Positions 7,711 to 13,489 of a stretch of 18,165 nt of DNA are shown here, one piece after another. Origin of the DNA: Treponema sp. UBA4328 (lineage in GTDB: Bacteria > Spirochaetota > Spirochaetia > Treponematales > Treponemataceae); the NCBI GenBank assembly GCA_002394465.1, contig DGTU01000145.1:1-18165 (forward strand), read 5' to 3'. The number at the start of each line of letters is the position of its first letter. Position 1 is the stretch's first letter. The notes under the pieces were generated by a model. It worked only from the letters and a program-made list of their open reading frames with translations. It made no database searches and was not told the DNA's origin. The position numbers were made by a program, and so were the translations under genes.

Positions 7711-8841
7711 CTATTTTTTTAACATCGACGGAGTTGCAAATTTATAACCAGCCTTTATCATATGCGGATACATTTCATTGAGCAAGTCAGGAAGAATGTT
7801 CACGCTTTTGTCGACATGACCGATTACGACCGCCTTTCCATGCTTATTTGCCCAGTTAAGCGATTCTATTATTCTCTCCAGTTCAGCAGAACGGGTTGTG
7901 ACATTATCGATGTAGGGTCCCGATTTTTCATAAATCGTCATATCACGTTCAAGAGCCGCCTGCCTTGCTTTTGTTTCGGCTGTCGTCCTTGAATCAAGAA
8001 AATAAATACCTTCTTCAGCACATACATCAAGCACGGCTCCGATTTTTATTTCGTTTGCCGTAATCAGGGAACCTTCATGGTTATTAAGGCCTTTTACCCC
8101 GCTTCCAAGTTCAGCAAGGTTTTCCTTTATCACACGGGTAATTTCCCAGGTTCCCATGTCAGCAGTTACAGCTCCGGGCCCCGGACTTATATTCAGGTTC
8201 TGTGCCTGCATCGGCTGATGAAGGATCATTTCCTTTCCGGAATCCCGTATAACCTTTGCGCACTGCTTCGTCTGCGGAAGTTTCGGCAGAACGGCAATTG
8301 TCAGCGGCATCGGGAGTGACGTATAGCGTTTTACGTTAGCTGCATCACGGCCGGCATCATCAATTACAAATACAAGCGTTGCACCGTTAACCGCCGCAGG
8401 AATTCCGAACGGATCGGGTATATCCTGTTTATCATTATCAGGAACCTTATACGAAACGTTTTTAACAGCAGAAGGCTTTTTTGCAGCTGAAGGAGTTTCT
8501 GTTACACTTTTAACGGCAGGAAGCGGCTGTGTTTTTTTAGATTCCGGGATTTTCTGTTTCTCAGGAACGGCCGGAACAGGTTTTGCTGCAGGAACTTTTT
8601 TCTCCGCCTGAGTATTATTCTGCGGTCTGACTTCCGGAGCTTTCTTAACGGTTTTCTGAGGAAGGGAAGGTGCTGTACCGGATGAATTCATGTATACGCA
8701 CAGTGCAAGAAATCCTCCGCATACAAGACAGATTAAGCAGCATAAGAAATTAACGCCGCGCCTTGAAAGCTTTACTTTGGGTGTGTTCCTGCGGGGAGAA
8801 GTTTTTTTAGTCTTTCTGGTAACCTTACGTCGTTCAGCCAT
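7711..8841 (-). CDS. Divergent polysaccharide deacetylase family protein (YibQ-like)
   Basis: 376 aa: a basic cytoplasmic N-terminus (about 1-29), one membrane helix (30-50), a long Pro/Lys/Ala-rich linker (about 55-125), and a C-terminal NodB-like barrel. The barrel carries the markers of the divergent polysaccharide deacetylase 2 family: FVIDDAG (158-164), MPLTIAVLP (178-186), EMILHQPM (204-211), GLNNHEGS (251-258) and FLDSRTT (281-287). The linker should let the barrel reach through the periplasm towards peptidoglycan. The substrate is unknown in this family, so no enzyme reaction is asserted. The ATG at 8841 has no ribosome site: it follows directly on the T-tract of a terminator hairpin. 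No other in-frame ATG exists before M51, which would lose the membrane helix. tsaD follows 18 bp downstream. Confidence 0.85.
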   Translation of the reverse strand: MAERRKVTRKTKKTSPRRNTPKVKLSRRGVNFLCCLICLVCGGFLALCVYMNSSGTAPSLPQKTVKKAPEVRPQNNTQAEKKVPAAKPVPAVPEKQKIPESKKTQPLPAVKSVTETPSAAKKPSAVKNVSYKVPDNDKQDIPDPFGIPAAVNGATLVFVIDDAGRDAANVKRYTSLPMPLTIAVLPKLPQTKQCAKVIRDSGKEMILHQPMQAQNLNISPGPGAVTADMGTWEITRVIKENLAELGSGVKGLNNHEGSLITANEIKIGAVLDVCAEEGIYFLDSRTTAETKARQAALERDMTIYEKSGPYIDNVTTRSAELERIIESLNWANKHGKAVVIGHVDKSVNILPDLLNEMYPHMIKAGYKFATPSMLKK

Positions 8842-8869
8842 AAAAAAAGCGGTACATCAACTGTACCGC
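8842..8869 (-). terminator. Terminator of the sigma-factor gene, abutting the next start codon
   Basis: Read on the minus strand, GCGGTACA (8869-8862) and TGTACCGC (8856-8849) form a perfect 8-bp stem with a 5-nt loop, followed by seven T (8848-8842) that run directly into the ATG of the deacetylase gene at 8841. It is a strong intrinsic terminator for transcripts from the sigma-factor gene. Confidence 0.85.
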
Positions 8870-8873
8870 CGTT

Positions 8874-8902
8874 ATTATAGCAAAAATATCATTTTGGATA
8901 AA
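8874..8902 (-). promoter_or_regulatory. Extended -10 promoter for deacetylase-tsaD
   Basis: On the minus strand a perfect TATAAT (8879-8874) is preceded by TGC, making an extended -10 (TGnTATAAT). The best -35, TTTATC (8902-8897), is at 17 bp. The start of transcription would fall near 8867, at the base of the hairpin, so the mRNA would begin with that hairpin and have a leader of only about 26 nt. Confidence 0.65.
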
Positions 8903-8929
8903 CAGTAAGGAAAACTTACCCTAAGAAAC

Positions 8930-9739
8930 TTATGCAGTTACTTCCTTTACGGTCTTGCGCATTCTTCTTACAGCACGCAGTTCCATTTGTCTGATAGTTT
9001 CTGCTGAAACGCCAAGTGAATCACTGAGTTCCCTCAGTGTAGGAACATGAAGTTCCCCGTCAAAATTAAACCTTGAATAGATTACAGCCTGTTCTTTTTC
9101 AGGAAGCATGTTGAGCATCTTACGGATTTCCTGACGCTTTTCTTCTTCAAGGTACATTTCCTCAGGATTATATGTAGAATCCGGAAGCAGGTCTCCTACA
9201 GTCGAGCCTGATTCATCATTGCATTCAATGTCCAGGCTTGAAACCGTATATGAATATGCGAGAATTTCTGCAACTTTTTCCTGCTCCATTCCAAGATTCT
9301 CAGCCAGTTCAAAAAGAGTTGCCTCGCGTCCATACTGCTGAACATACATGCTCTGTACTGTATTAACGCGGCGGATAAGCTCTTCTTTTCTGTGAGGAAG
9401 GGCAATTACGGATGTCTTTCCGTAAACAAAACGCAGCATATACTGCAGGATCCAGGTATATGCATAGGTTGAAAAACGTGTTTTAAAAGAATAATGATAC
9501 TTGTTTGCTGCAGCCATCAGCCCCATATTTCCTTCCTGAATAAGATCCATGATGGAAAATTTGTGTGAAGCCGAAAATTTTTTTGCAACACTTACTACAA
9601 GACGGAGGTTAGACTGAACGAGAAGCTGAACTGCCTTTTTATCACCGTTTTCGATTCTTTTTGACAGTGCAATTTCTTCATCAGCATCAAGAAGTTTATA
9701 AGCGTTCAATGAATGTAAATAATCCTGCAACAATTCCAT
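8930..9739 (-). CDS. Alternative sigma-70-family sigma factor (RpoS-like by context)
   Basis: 269 aa with regions 1.2 to 4 and no long region 1.1. Region 1.2/2.1 runs through DADEEIALSKRIENGD and NLRLVVSVAKKF (to about 54), the core-binding region 2.2 is DLIQEGNMGLMAA (65-77), regions 2.3-2.4 are FKTRFSTYAYTWILQYMLRF (85-104), and the C-terminal region 4 helix-turn-helix contains TLRELSDSLGVSAETIRQME. Region 2.4 departs from the housekeeping RpoD form (WIRQAITRAI), so this is an alternative factor and may read a different -10. It is preceded by a sigma-54-type promoter and a GAGG ribosome site (9751-9748, 8 nt from the ATG), and followed by its own terminator. The size and promoter type resemble spirochaetal RpoS, but the family name is an inference. 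Confidence 0.9.
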   Translation of the reverse strand: MELLQDYLHSLNAYKLLDADEEIALSKRIENGDKKAVQLLVQSNLRLVVSVAKKFSASHKFSIMDLIQEGNMGLMAAANKYHYSFKTRFSTYAYTWILQYMLRFVYGKTSVIALPHRKEELIRRVNTVQSMYVQQYGREATLFELAENLGMEQEKVAEILAYSYTVSSLDIECNDESGSTVGDLLPDSTYNPEEMYLEEEKRQEIRKMLNMLPEKEQAVIYSRFNFDGELHVPTLRELSDSLGVSAETIRQMELRAVRRMRKTVKEVTA

Positions 9740-9774
9740 AACTTTATCCTCATAAAAAACTTTGTAAAATATTT

Positions 9775-9791
9775 TGCAATTCCTGTGCCAA
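9775..9791 (-). promoter_or_regulatory. Sigma-54 (-24/-12) promoter of the sigma-factor gene
   Basis: The minus strand reads TTGGCACAGGAATTGCA from 9791 to 9775, matching the consensus TGGCAC-R-N4-TTGC-W without mismatch. GG (-24) and GC (-12) are separated by the obligatory 10 bp. The predicted +1 is near 9764, leaving a 25-nt leader that contains the GAGG ribosome site. It is the only full match I noticed in the window, and it lies exactly in front of a sigma gene. Confidence 0.8.
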
Positions 9792-9926
9792 GTTTATTGT
9801 TTAACGATAAAATTATTCTAATAGATTTCTTATTTTCTTATTTTACAACAAAATAAACCATTTCGAAATTTTTTAACACATAAAATTCAAATGTCACGAT
9901 TTGCACAGAAAAATGTTAAATTTTTT

Positions 9927-9980
9927 ATAACTGTATGAATTTTTATACTATGAATTCCGTATACTTTTTTATACAGTTAT
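9927..9980. repeat. Inverted repeat containing two tandem GTAT-N8-ATAC dyads
   Basis: ATAACTGTAT (9927-9936) and ATACAGTTAT (9971-9980) are perfect 10-bp inverted arms. Within them lie GTATGAATTTTTATAC (9933-9948) and GTATACTTTTTTATAC (9959-9974), identical at 13 of 16 positions and set 26 bp apart. They sit about 170-210 bp upstream of the sigma-54 start and 12 bp upstream of the thrH -35, so they could serve as an enhancer for the first, an activator or operator site for the second, or both. Confidence 0.6.
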
Positions 9981-9985
9981 TCATA

Positions 9986-10014
9986 TTGAGCCAAACACTG
10001 TTTTCCGATAAAAT
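9986..10014 (+). promoter_or_regulatory. Sigma-70-type promoter of thrH
   Basis: TTGAGC (9986-9991) and TAAAAT (10009-10014) are separated by 17 bp. The start of transcription would be near 10021. This places the ATG at 10017 outside the transcript and supports 10050 as the thrH start. Confidence 0.75.
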
Positions 10015-10049
10015 CTATGCATATTAAAATTAAAAACAGGAAACAAAAT

Positions 10050-10655
10050 ATGAACGTCATCTGCCTGGATATGGAAGGAGTTATAGCTCCTGAAATCTGG
10101 ATTGAATTTTCAAAAGTATCAGGAATCCCCGAATTAAAACGTACGACCCGCGATGAACCAGATTACGACAAACTGATGAAATGGCGTATTGGAATTCTGA
10201 AGGAACACGGCCTTACCCTCAGGGACATTCAGGATACAATTGCAAAAATCGATCCTCTCCCGGGTGCAAAAGAGTTTCTGGATGAACTCAGGAGTCTCAG
10301 CCAGACAGTAATTCTGAGCGATACATTTGAAGAATTTGCAGCTCCACTCATGAAAAAACTCGGAATGCCGACAATTTTCTGCAATTCACTTGAAGTTGAT
10401 GACAAAGGATTTATCGTAAGCCACAAAATGCGCTGCCCGCAGTCAAAACTTACGACGGTCAAAGCCCTGCAGTCAATGGGATTTGAGACAATTGCCTTCG
10501 GCGACAGCTACAATGACCTTGCAATGATACAGGCAAGCAAAGCCGGATTCCTTTTCAGGACTACGGATAAAATTAAGGCAGACTATCCTGACATTCCTGC
10601 ATTCACTGAATATTCAGAACTTCTCGCAGCCATAAAGGAAGCACTTAAAAACTAA
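10050..10655 (+). CDS. thrH: Phosphoserine phosphatase / homoserine phosphotransferase ThrH
   Basis: A 201-aa HAD-superfamily enzyme closely following the ThrH pattern: CLDMEGVIAPEIW at the N-terminus with nucleophile D7 and the ThrH-typical Glu (DxE) in place of the usual second Asp, TRDEPDYDKLMKWR in the cap, ILSDTFEEF (motif II Ser/Thr) and GDSYND (motif III/IV acidic pair). By family knowledge it removes phosphate from phosphoserine and can pass it to homoserine, linking serine and threonine synthesis. The start at 10050 is chosen over the ATG at 10017: it has AGGA at 10038-10041 (8 nt away), it gives the family's N-terminus, and the promoter's start point lies downstream of 10017. The last 11 bases overlap the 3' end of the opposing rluA-type gene. 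Confidence 0.92.
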   Translation: MNVICLDMEGVIAPEIWIEFSKVSGIPELKRTTRDEPDYDKLMKWRIGILKEHGLTLRDIQDTIAKIDPLPGAKEFLDELRSLSQTVILSDTFEEFAAPLMKKLGMPTIFCNSLEVDDKGFIVSHKMRCPQSKLTTVKALQSMGFETIAFGDSYNDLAMIQASKAGFLFRTTDKIKADYPDIPAFTEYSELLAAIKEALKN

Positions 10656-11319
10656 AGAAATGCTCCGGCACCTTTATTTCAAACACCACGTTCCTGCCGT
10701 TAACGGGAAGCGTGAGTTTTGTAGAAGCAAGCTGGAGTTTTTTTATTTTCAGAACCTTAGCCGCCTTTTTATTCAGTTTAAAATTACCGTGTCTGTCATC
10801 TGCAGCAATCGGGCACTTAACTGAAGCAAGATGAATCCTTATCTGATGCATTCTGCCTGTTCCGAGAGTCAGGTGCAGGCGTGACAGCGTAATTTTCGTT
10901 TCTTCCGTATTTTCTGCAGCCGGGATAACGACTTCCCTTGAATCTTCAACCTCAAAATACGTTACGGCATTCATTTCACGATTTCCCTTTGAAACAGTGT
11001 CTTTAATTACGCCTTTCATTGTTTTTCTGGAGTTTAATTCAGGCACTCCGAAGCATACAGCCGTATATTCCTTGGTTACCTGCTTTGAAGCAATAAGTTT
11101 TATCCACTTTGCAGCAGCCTGAGATGATTTTGCAACAAGCATCAGTCCTGAAGTTTCCTTATCCAGTCTGTGTACCAGATACACCTTGTAACCGGTCTGT
11201 TTCGGCAGTTCTTCATCAAGCGGATGTGCAATTCCAGCCCCGCCCTGCACGCTTACGCCGAAAGGTTTGTTTATTACAAGGATTTCTTCGTTCTCATATA
11301 AAACTTCAATTTTATTCAT
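10645..11319 (-). CDS. RluA-family RNA pseudouridine synthase
   Basis: 224 aa with the catalytic motif HRLDKETSGLML (50-61; nucleophile D53), the early ILVINKPFGVSVQGG segment, the KEYTAVCFG strand and GRMHQIRIHLA, all typical of RluA-type enzymes that convert uridine to pseudouridine in rRNA or tRNA. There is no N-terminal S4 domain, so it is a short form, and the exact RNA target cannot be assigned. The ATG at 11319 has a weak GGA 6-8 nt upstream. It shares a 69-bp divergent promoter region with the transglutaminase-fold gene and overlaps thrH tail-to-tail by 11 bp, with no terminator visible between them. Confidence 0.93.
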   Translation of the reverse strand: MNKIEVLYENEEILVINKPFGVSVQGGAGIAHPLDEELPKQTGYKVYLVHRLDKETSGLMLVAKSSQAAAKWIKLIASKQVTKEYTAVCFGVPELNSRKTMKGVIKDTVSKGNREMNAVTYFEVEDSREVVIPAAENTEETKITLSRLHLTLGTGRMHQIRIHLASVKCPIAADDRHGNFKLNKKAAKVLKIKKLQLASTKLTLPVNGRNVVFEIKVPEHFFSF

Positions 11320-11360
11320 ATTATTCCGATTATTTATTGAAACTTTCTCAAGTCACTTAC

Positions 11361-11372
11361 ATTATATAAAAT
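11361..11372. promoter_or_regulatory. Overlapping divergent -10 boxes
   Basis: The minus strand has a perfect TATAAT (11366-11361) for the pseudouridine synthase gene (leader about 35 nt), and the plus strand offers TATATA (11363-11368) or TATAAA (11365-11370) for the 11389 gene (leader about 12 nt). The two -10 boxes overlap, so RNA polymerase could occupy only one direction at a time. Neither direction has a good -35 at 17 bp. Confidence 0.45.
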
Positions 11373-11388
11373 AACAGAGGAATAAAAA

Positions 11389-12591
11389 ATGCAAAAACAC
11401 AGAATCCTGTTTTCTTTTTTCCTGATTTTTTCTTTTATTGTCCTTCATGCATCCGGGGAATGCGTTTCGTCACAGAAATTCGGCTATATGATTGATTTCC
11501 CGGAAGGCGCTCAGATAGAAGACATGACTGAAGACGAATCAATCGTACTGATGAGCCACAAATATTTTAAGCTTAAAACGCTTTTAAGGGTCTGGCCGGC
11601 AGACAAGTATGTAACTTCATCAGACGCATTAAAGGATTCAATGAAAAAGCTCGGCGCAGAATGTGAAACAACTGACTGCATATGGCACAGGCAGAACTGC
11701 ACGATAGCCATGTTCACAGGCGCAATCGAGGGAACGCAGAGTTCAGGCTGGGCAGAAGTCATACCGCTTCCTGAAAAGAAAGGATGGCTTCTCGCCTGCG
11801 TATACGCATCGTCCGATGTCGCTGAAAACATCGAAAGTGCAATGATATCTATTCTGGATTCCGTCATGCCCGACTGGTCAAGCATGCATGAAAGCGGAAT
11901 CATAACCAGTACATTCTATCCCTCATCCGGCCCCGAAGCGATAACCCTGAAAATCGGAAACAGAAAAATCAGTTCAGTACTTGACAAATCTGACAGCGAA
12001 GCAAACCAGTTCGTAATCGACCGCGAATGGAATATTTTCAAGATTTATGCACAGCATCTGGACATCAACAAGGCAGCCGAAGCTCCGGTCCTCATTTCCG
12101 CATGGCAGCGTTTTTACAGGCTCACGGCAAAGGATTCAATGGCTCGTCTGTCAAAGGTTTCAGATGACATCTACATGGATTTTATGAGCGAGCTCACTTC
12201 CACACAGAGTGACAATGAACTTAAGGTTGCACAGGAACTGCTGACATGGACTCAAGGATTTGAATACAAGCGGAACGACCGTCAGACAGACAAGGCAGAC
12301 TTTACAAACCTGATTGACGTGCTGAAGGGAACCGGGAATGACTGTGACAGCCGCTCTATGCTTCTTGCAGTCCTTCTCAAAAACATGGGAATGGACACCT
12401 GCTTCTTCATAAGCCCTCAGTACGGACACGCAATGTTCGGGATTCATCTAGACGGCAAGGCAGGTCAGACGATAAAAATCGACTCAACGGAATATCTTGT
12501 CGGAGAAACAACGGCAAAAGACGTAACCATCGGAATGATGAGCGCAGATATGACCGACAGAAAATTCTGGTATCCGGTTGAATTCTACTAA
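11389..12591 (+). CDS. Secreted protein with transglutaminase-like Cys-His-Asp domain
   Basis: 400 aa with a signal peptide (MQKHR then a Phe/Leu-rich run; cleavage likely near residue 23) and no convincing lipobox at C25 because Glu precedes it. The N-terminal half (about 25-165) has no family I recognise. The C-terminal part looks like a transglutaminase/cysteine-protease fold: C319 in GTGNDCDSRSMLLAVLLKNMG, H347 in YGHAMFGI and D365 in IKIDSTEY are correctly ordered and spaced for the catalytic triad. It is expected in the periplasm or outer surface, perhaps acting on peptide bonds or cross-links of envelope proteins, but no substrate can be stated. AGAGGAA at 11376-11382 precedes the ATG. 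The gene is monocistronic, ending in a bidirectional terminator. Confidence 0.75.
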   Translation: MQKHRILFSFFLIFSFIVLHASGECVSSQKFGYMIDFPEGAQIEDMTEDESIVLMSHKYFKLKTLLRVWPADKYVTSSDALKDSMKKLGAECETTDCIWHRQNCTIAMFTGAIEGTQSSGWAEVIPLPEKKGWLLACVYASSDVAENIESAMISILDSVMPDWSSMHESGIITSTFYPSSGPEAITLKIGNRKISSVLDKSDSEANQFVIDREWNIFKIYAQHLDINKAAEAPVLISAWQRFYRLTAKDSMARLSKVSDDIYMDFMSELTSTQSDNELKVAQELLTWTQGFEYKRNDRQTDKADFTNLIDVLKGTGNDCDSRSMLLAVLLKNMGMDTCFFISPQYGHAMFGIHLDGKAGQTIKIDSTEYLVGETTAKDVTIGMMSADMTDRKFWYPVEFY

Positions 12592-12593
12592 AA

Positions 12594-12644
12594 AAAAGGC
12601 TGTCAAAATGCTGAAGAAAATCTTCACCAGATTGACAGCCTTTT
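12594..12644. terminator. Bidirectional double-hairpin terminator
   Basis: AAAAGGCTGTCAA (12594-12606) and TTGACAGCCTTTT (12632-12644) form a perfect 13-bp outer stem, and its loop contains a second stem TGAAGA/TCTTCA (12612-12617/12621-12626) around AAA. With A/T tracts on both sides it serves both the gene ending at 12591 (plus) and the one ending at 12649 (minus). Confidence 0.92.
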
Positions 12645-12648
12645 CAAT

Positions 12649-13299
12649 TTACTCGGCTACAAGCAAATTGTAAGCTTCCATAGGATCACTTGTATTAAGG
12701 AGAGCCTCACGAAGTTCAGGACTCTTAAGTTTTGCACTTAAGAAACTCAATGTCTGAAGGTAGTATGAATGCTGATTATATGCGGCAGCAATCATGATAA
12801 GGATGCGTACCGGCGTATCATCAATTGTCTGAAAATCAATTATAGGATTTTTGCAGATACCAACACTCATAACGAGGTCAGTAACTGAAGAAAGCCTTAC
12901 ATGAGGAATTGCAATTCCGCGGCCGATAGCCGTAGACATAAGTTCTTCACGCTTAAGGATTTCAACCTCAAGTTCCTTTGCATTTTTTACCTGAGGAGAA
13001 GTTCCGAGGTTCTGTGCAAGGGCAACAAGTGCATCCTGTTTTGTAGAGTGATTTATAAATACGATTCTGTCCGGAGAAAGAATATTCCTTACTTTAACAG
13101 GAGCAGAGACTTCAACAGCCTTTACAGGAGCTGAAAGCCTTTCATTTACCCATTTCTCGATTTCTGTTTTCTTAAAGCGCCATACCGTTCCGATTTTTCC
13201 TGCCGGAATCTCACCTTTCTGAGCCCAGTCATATACAGTGCGCTCACTGACACGAAGATATTTTGCTACTTCTTCAATTGTAAGAATATCATCTTCCAT
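12649..13299 (-). CDS. Excisionase/MerR-type HTH fused to PTS EIIA (PtsN-like) domain
   Basis: 216 aa. Residues 1-55 are a small winged-helix DNA-binding domain of the excisionase/HTH_17 type (LTIEEVAKYLRVSERTVYDW, then GEIPAGKIGTVWRF). After a Val/Pro linker, residues 70-216 form a fructose/mannitol-type EIIA domain with the phosphorylatable His in GIAIPHVR (H133) and the ISILSAKL-like helix region LQTLSFLSAKLKSPE. No EIIB or EIIC sequence is present, so it is not a transport subunit by itself; a phosphorylation-controlled DNA-binding regulator is inferred, fed by EI/HPr or a nitrogen-type PTS. The ribosome site AGAGG (13311-13307) is 7 nt from the ATG. Its promoter has an unusual 20-bp spacer with a dyad. 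Confidence 0.9.
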   Translation of the reverse strand: MEDDILTIEEVAKYLRVSERTVYDWAQKGEIPAGKIGTVWRFKKTEIEKWVNERLSAPVKAVEVSAPVKVRNILSPDRIVFINHSTKQDALVALAQNLGTSPQVKNAKELEVEILKREELMSTAIGRGIAIPHVRLSSVTDLVMSVGICKNPIIDFQTIDDTPVRILIMIAAAYNQHSYYLQTLSFLSAKLKSPELREALLNTSDPMEAYNLLVAE

Positions 13300-13352
13300 G
13301 ACAAATCCTCTCTATACTTTTTATTATTTTGACTTACAGTGTCTTTGTATGC

Positions 13353-13384
13353 ATTATATTGCAAAGTTTGCGGTATTTTGTCAA
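13353..13384 (-). promoter_or_regulatory. Consensus promoter with 20-bp spacer containing a dyad
   Basis: On the minus strand a perfect TTGACA (13384-13379) and a perfect TATAAT (13358-13353) are separated by 20 bp. The spacer contains the palindrome GCAAA-C-TTTGC (13371-13361). The start of transcription would be near 13346, leaving a leader of about 47 nt for the HTH-EIIA gene. Confidence 0.7.
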
Positions 13385-13429
13385 GGCATACAGTCATTTT
13401 ACATGATATACGGCCAGTTTTGACAAAAT
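13375..13429. repeat. Inverted repeat carrying divergent TTGACA boxes
   Basis: ATTTTGTCAA (13375-13384) and TTGACAAAAT (13420-13429) are perfect 10-bp inverted repeats separated by 35 bp. The left copy contains the -35 of the HTH-EIIA gene; the right copy contains an outward-facing TTGACA with no good -10 behind it. Confidence 0.55.
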
Positions 13430-13449
13430 CCGACATAAGAATAAGTCAG

Positions 13450-13478
13450 TTGTAAATCATGAAATTTTATATTATTAT
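13450..13478 (+). promoter_or_regulatory. Promoter of the propeller/LytM operon
   Basis: TTGTAA (13450-13455) and TATTAT (13473-13478) are separated by 17 bp. The start would be near 13485, only about 5 nt before the ATG at 13490. Confidence 0.5.
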
Positions 13479-13489
13479 GAGAAAATACT

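Larger units (their letters stand above)
9740..10049. other. 310-base AT-rich regulatory gap between sigma factor and thrH
   Basis: No convincing gene lies here. It holds, from left to right, the sigma-factor ribosome site, a sigma-54 promoter (minus), an inverted repeat TTTAACA/TGTTAAA (9872-9878 and 9914-9920), two 16-bp GTAT-N8-ATAC dyads (9933-9974) inside a 10-bp inverted repeat (9927-9936/9971-9980), and the thrH promoter and leader (plus). Confidence 0.7.

Noticed and set aside
8904..8919. GTAAG/CTTAC hairpin just after the sigma-factor stop as its terminator
   Set aside because: Only 5 bp of stem and no T-tract; the strong hairpin at 8842-8869 is the better terminator.
9891..9938. 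15-codon plus-strand frame in the sigma/thrH gap
   Set aside because: No ribosome site or promoter, very AT-rich; expected by chance.
10017..10049. Earlier ATG for thrH at 10017
   Set aside because: It abuts the -10 box, upstream of the predicted transcription start, has no ribosome site and adds a basic tail absent from ThrH.
13420..13448. TTGACA at 13420 as the -35 of the propeller gene
   Set aside because: At 16-18 bp spacing there is only TAAGTC/AAGTCA, a poor -10; TTGTAA-17-TATTAT further down fits better.
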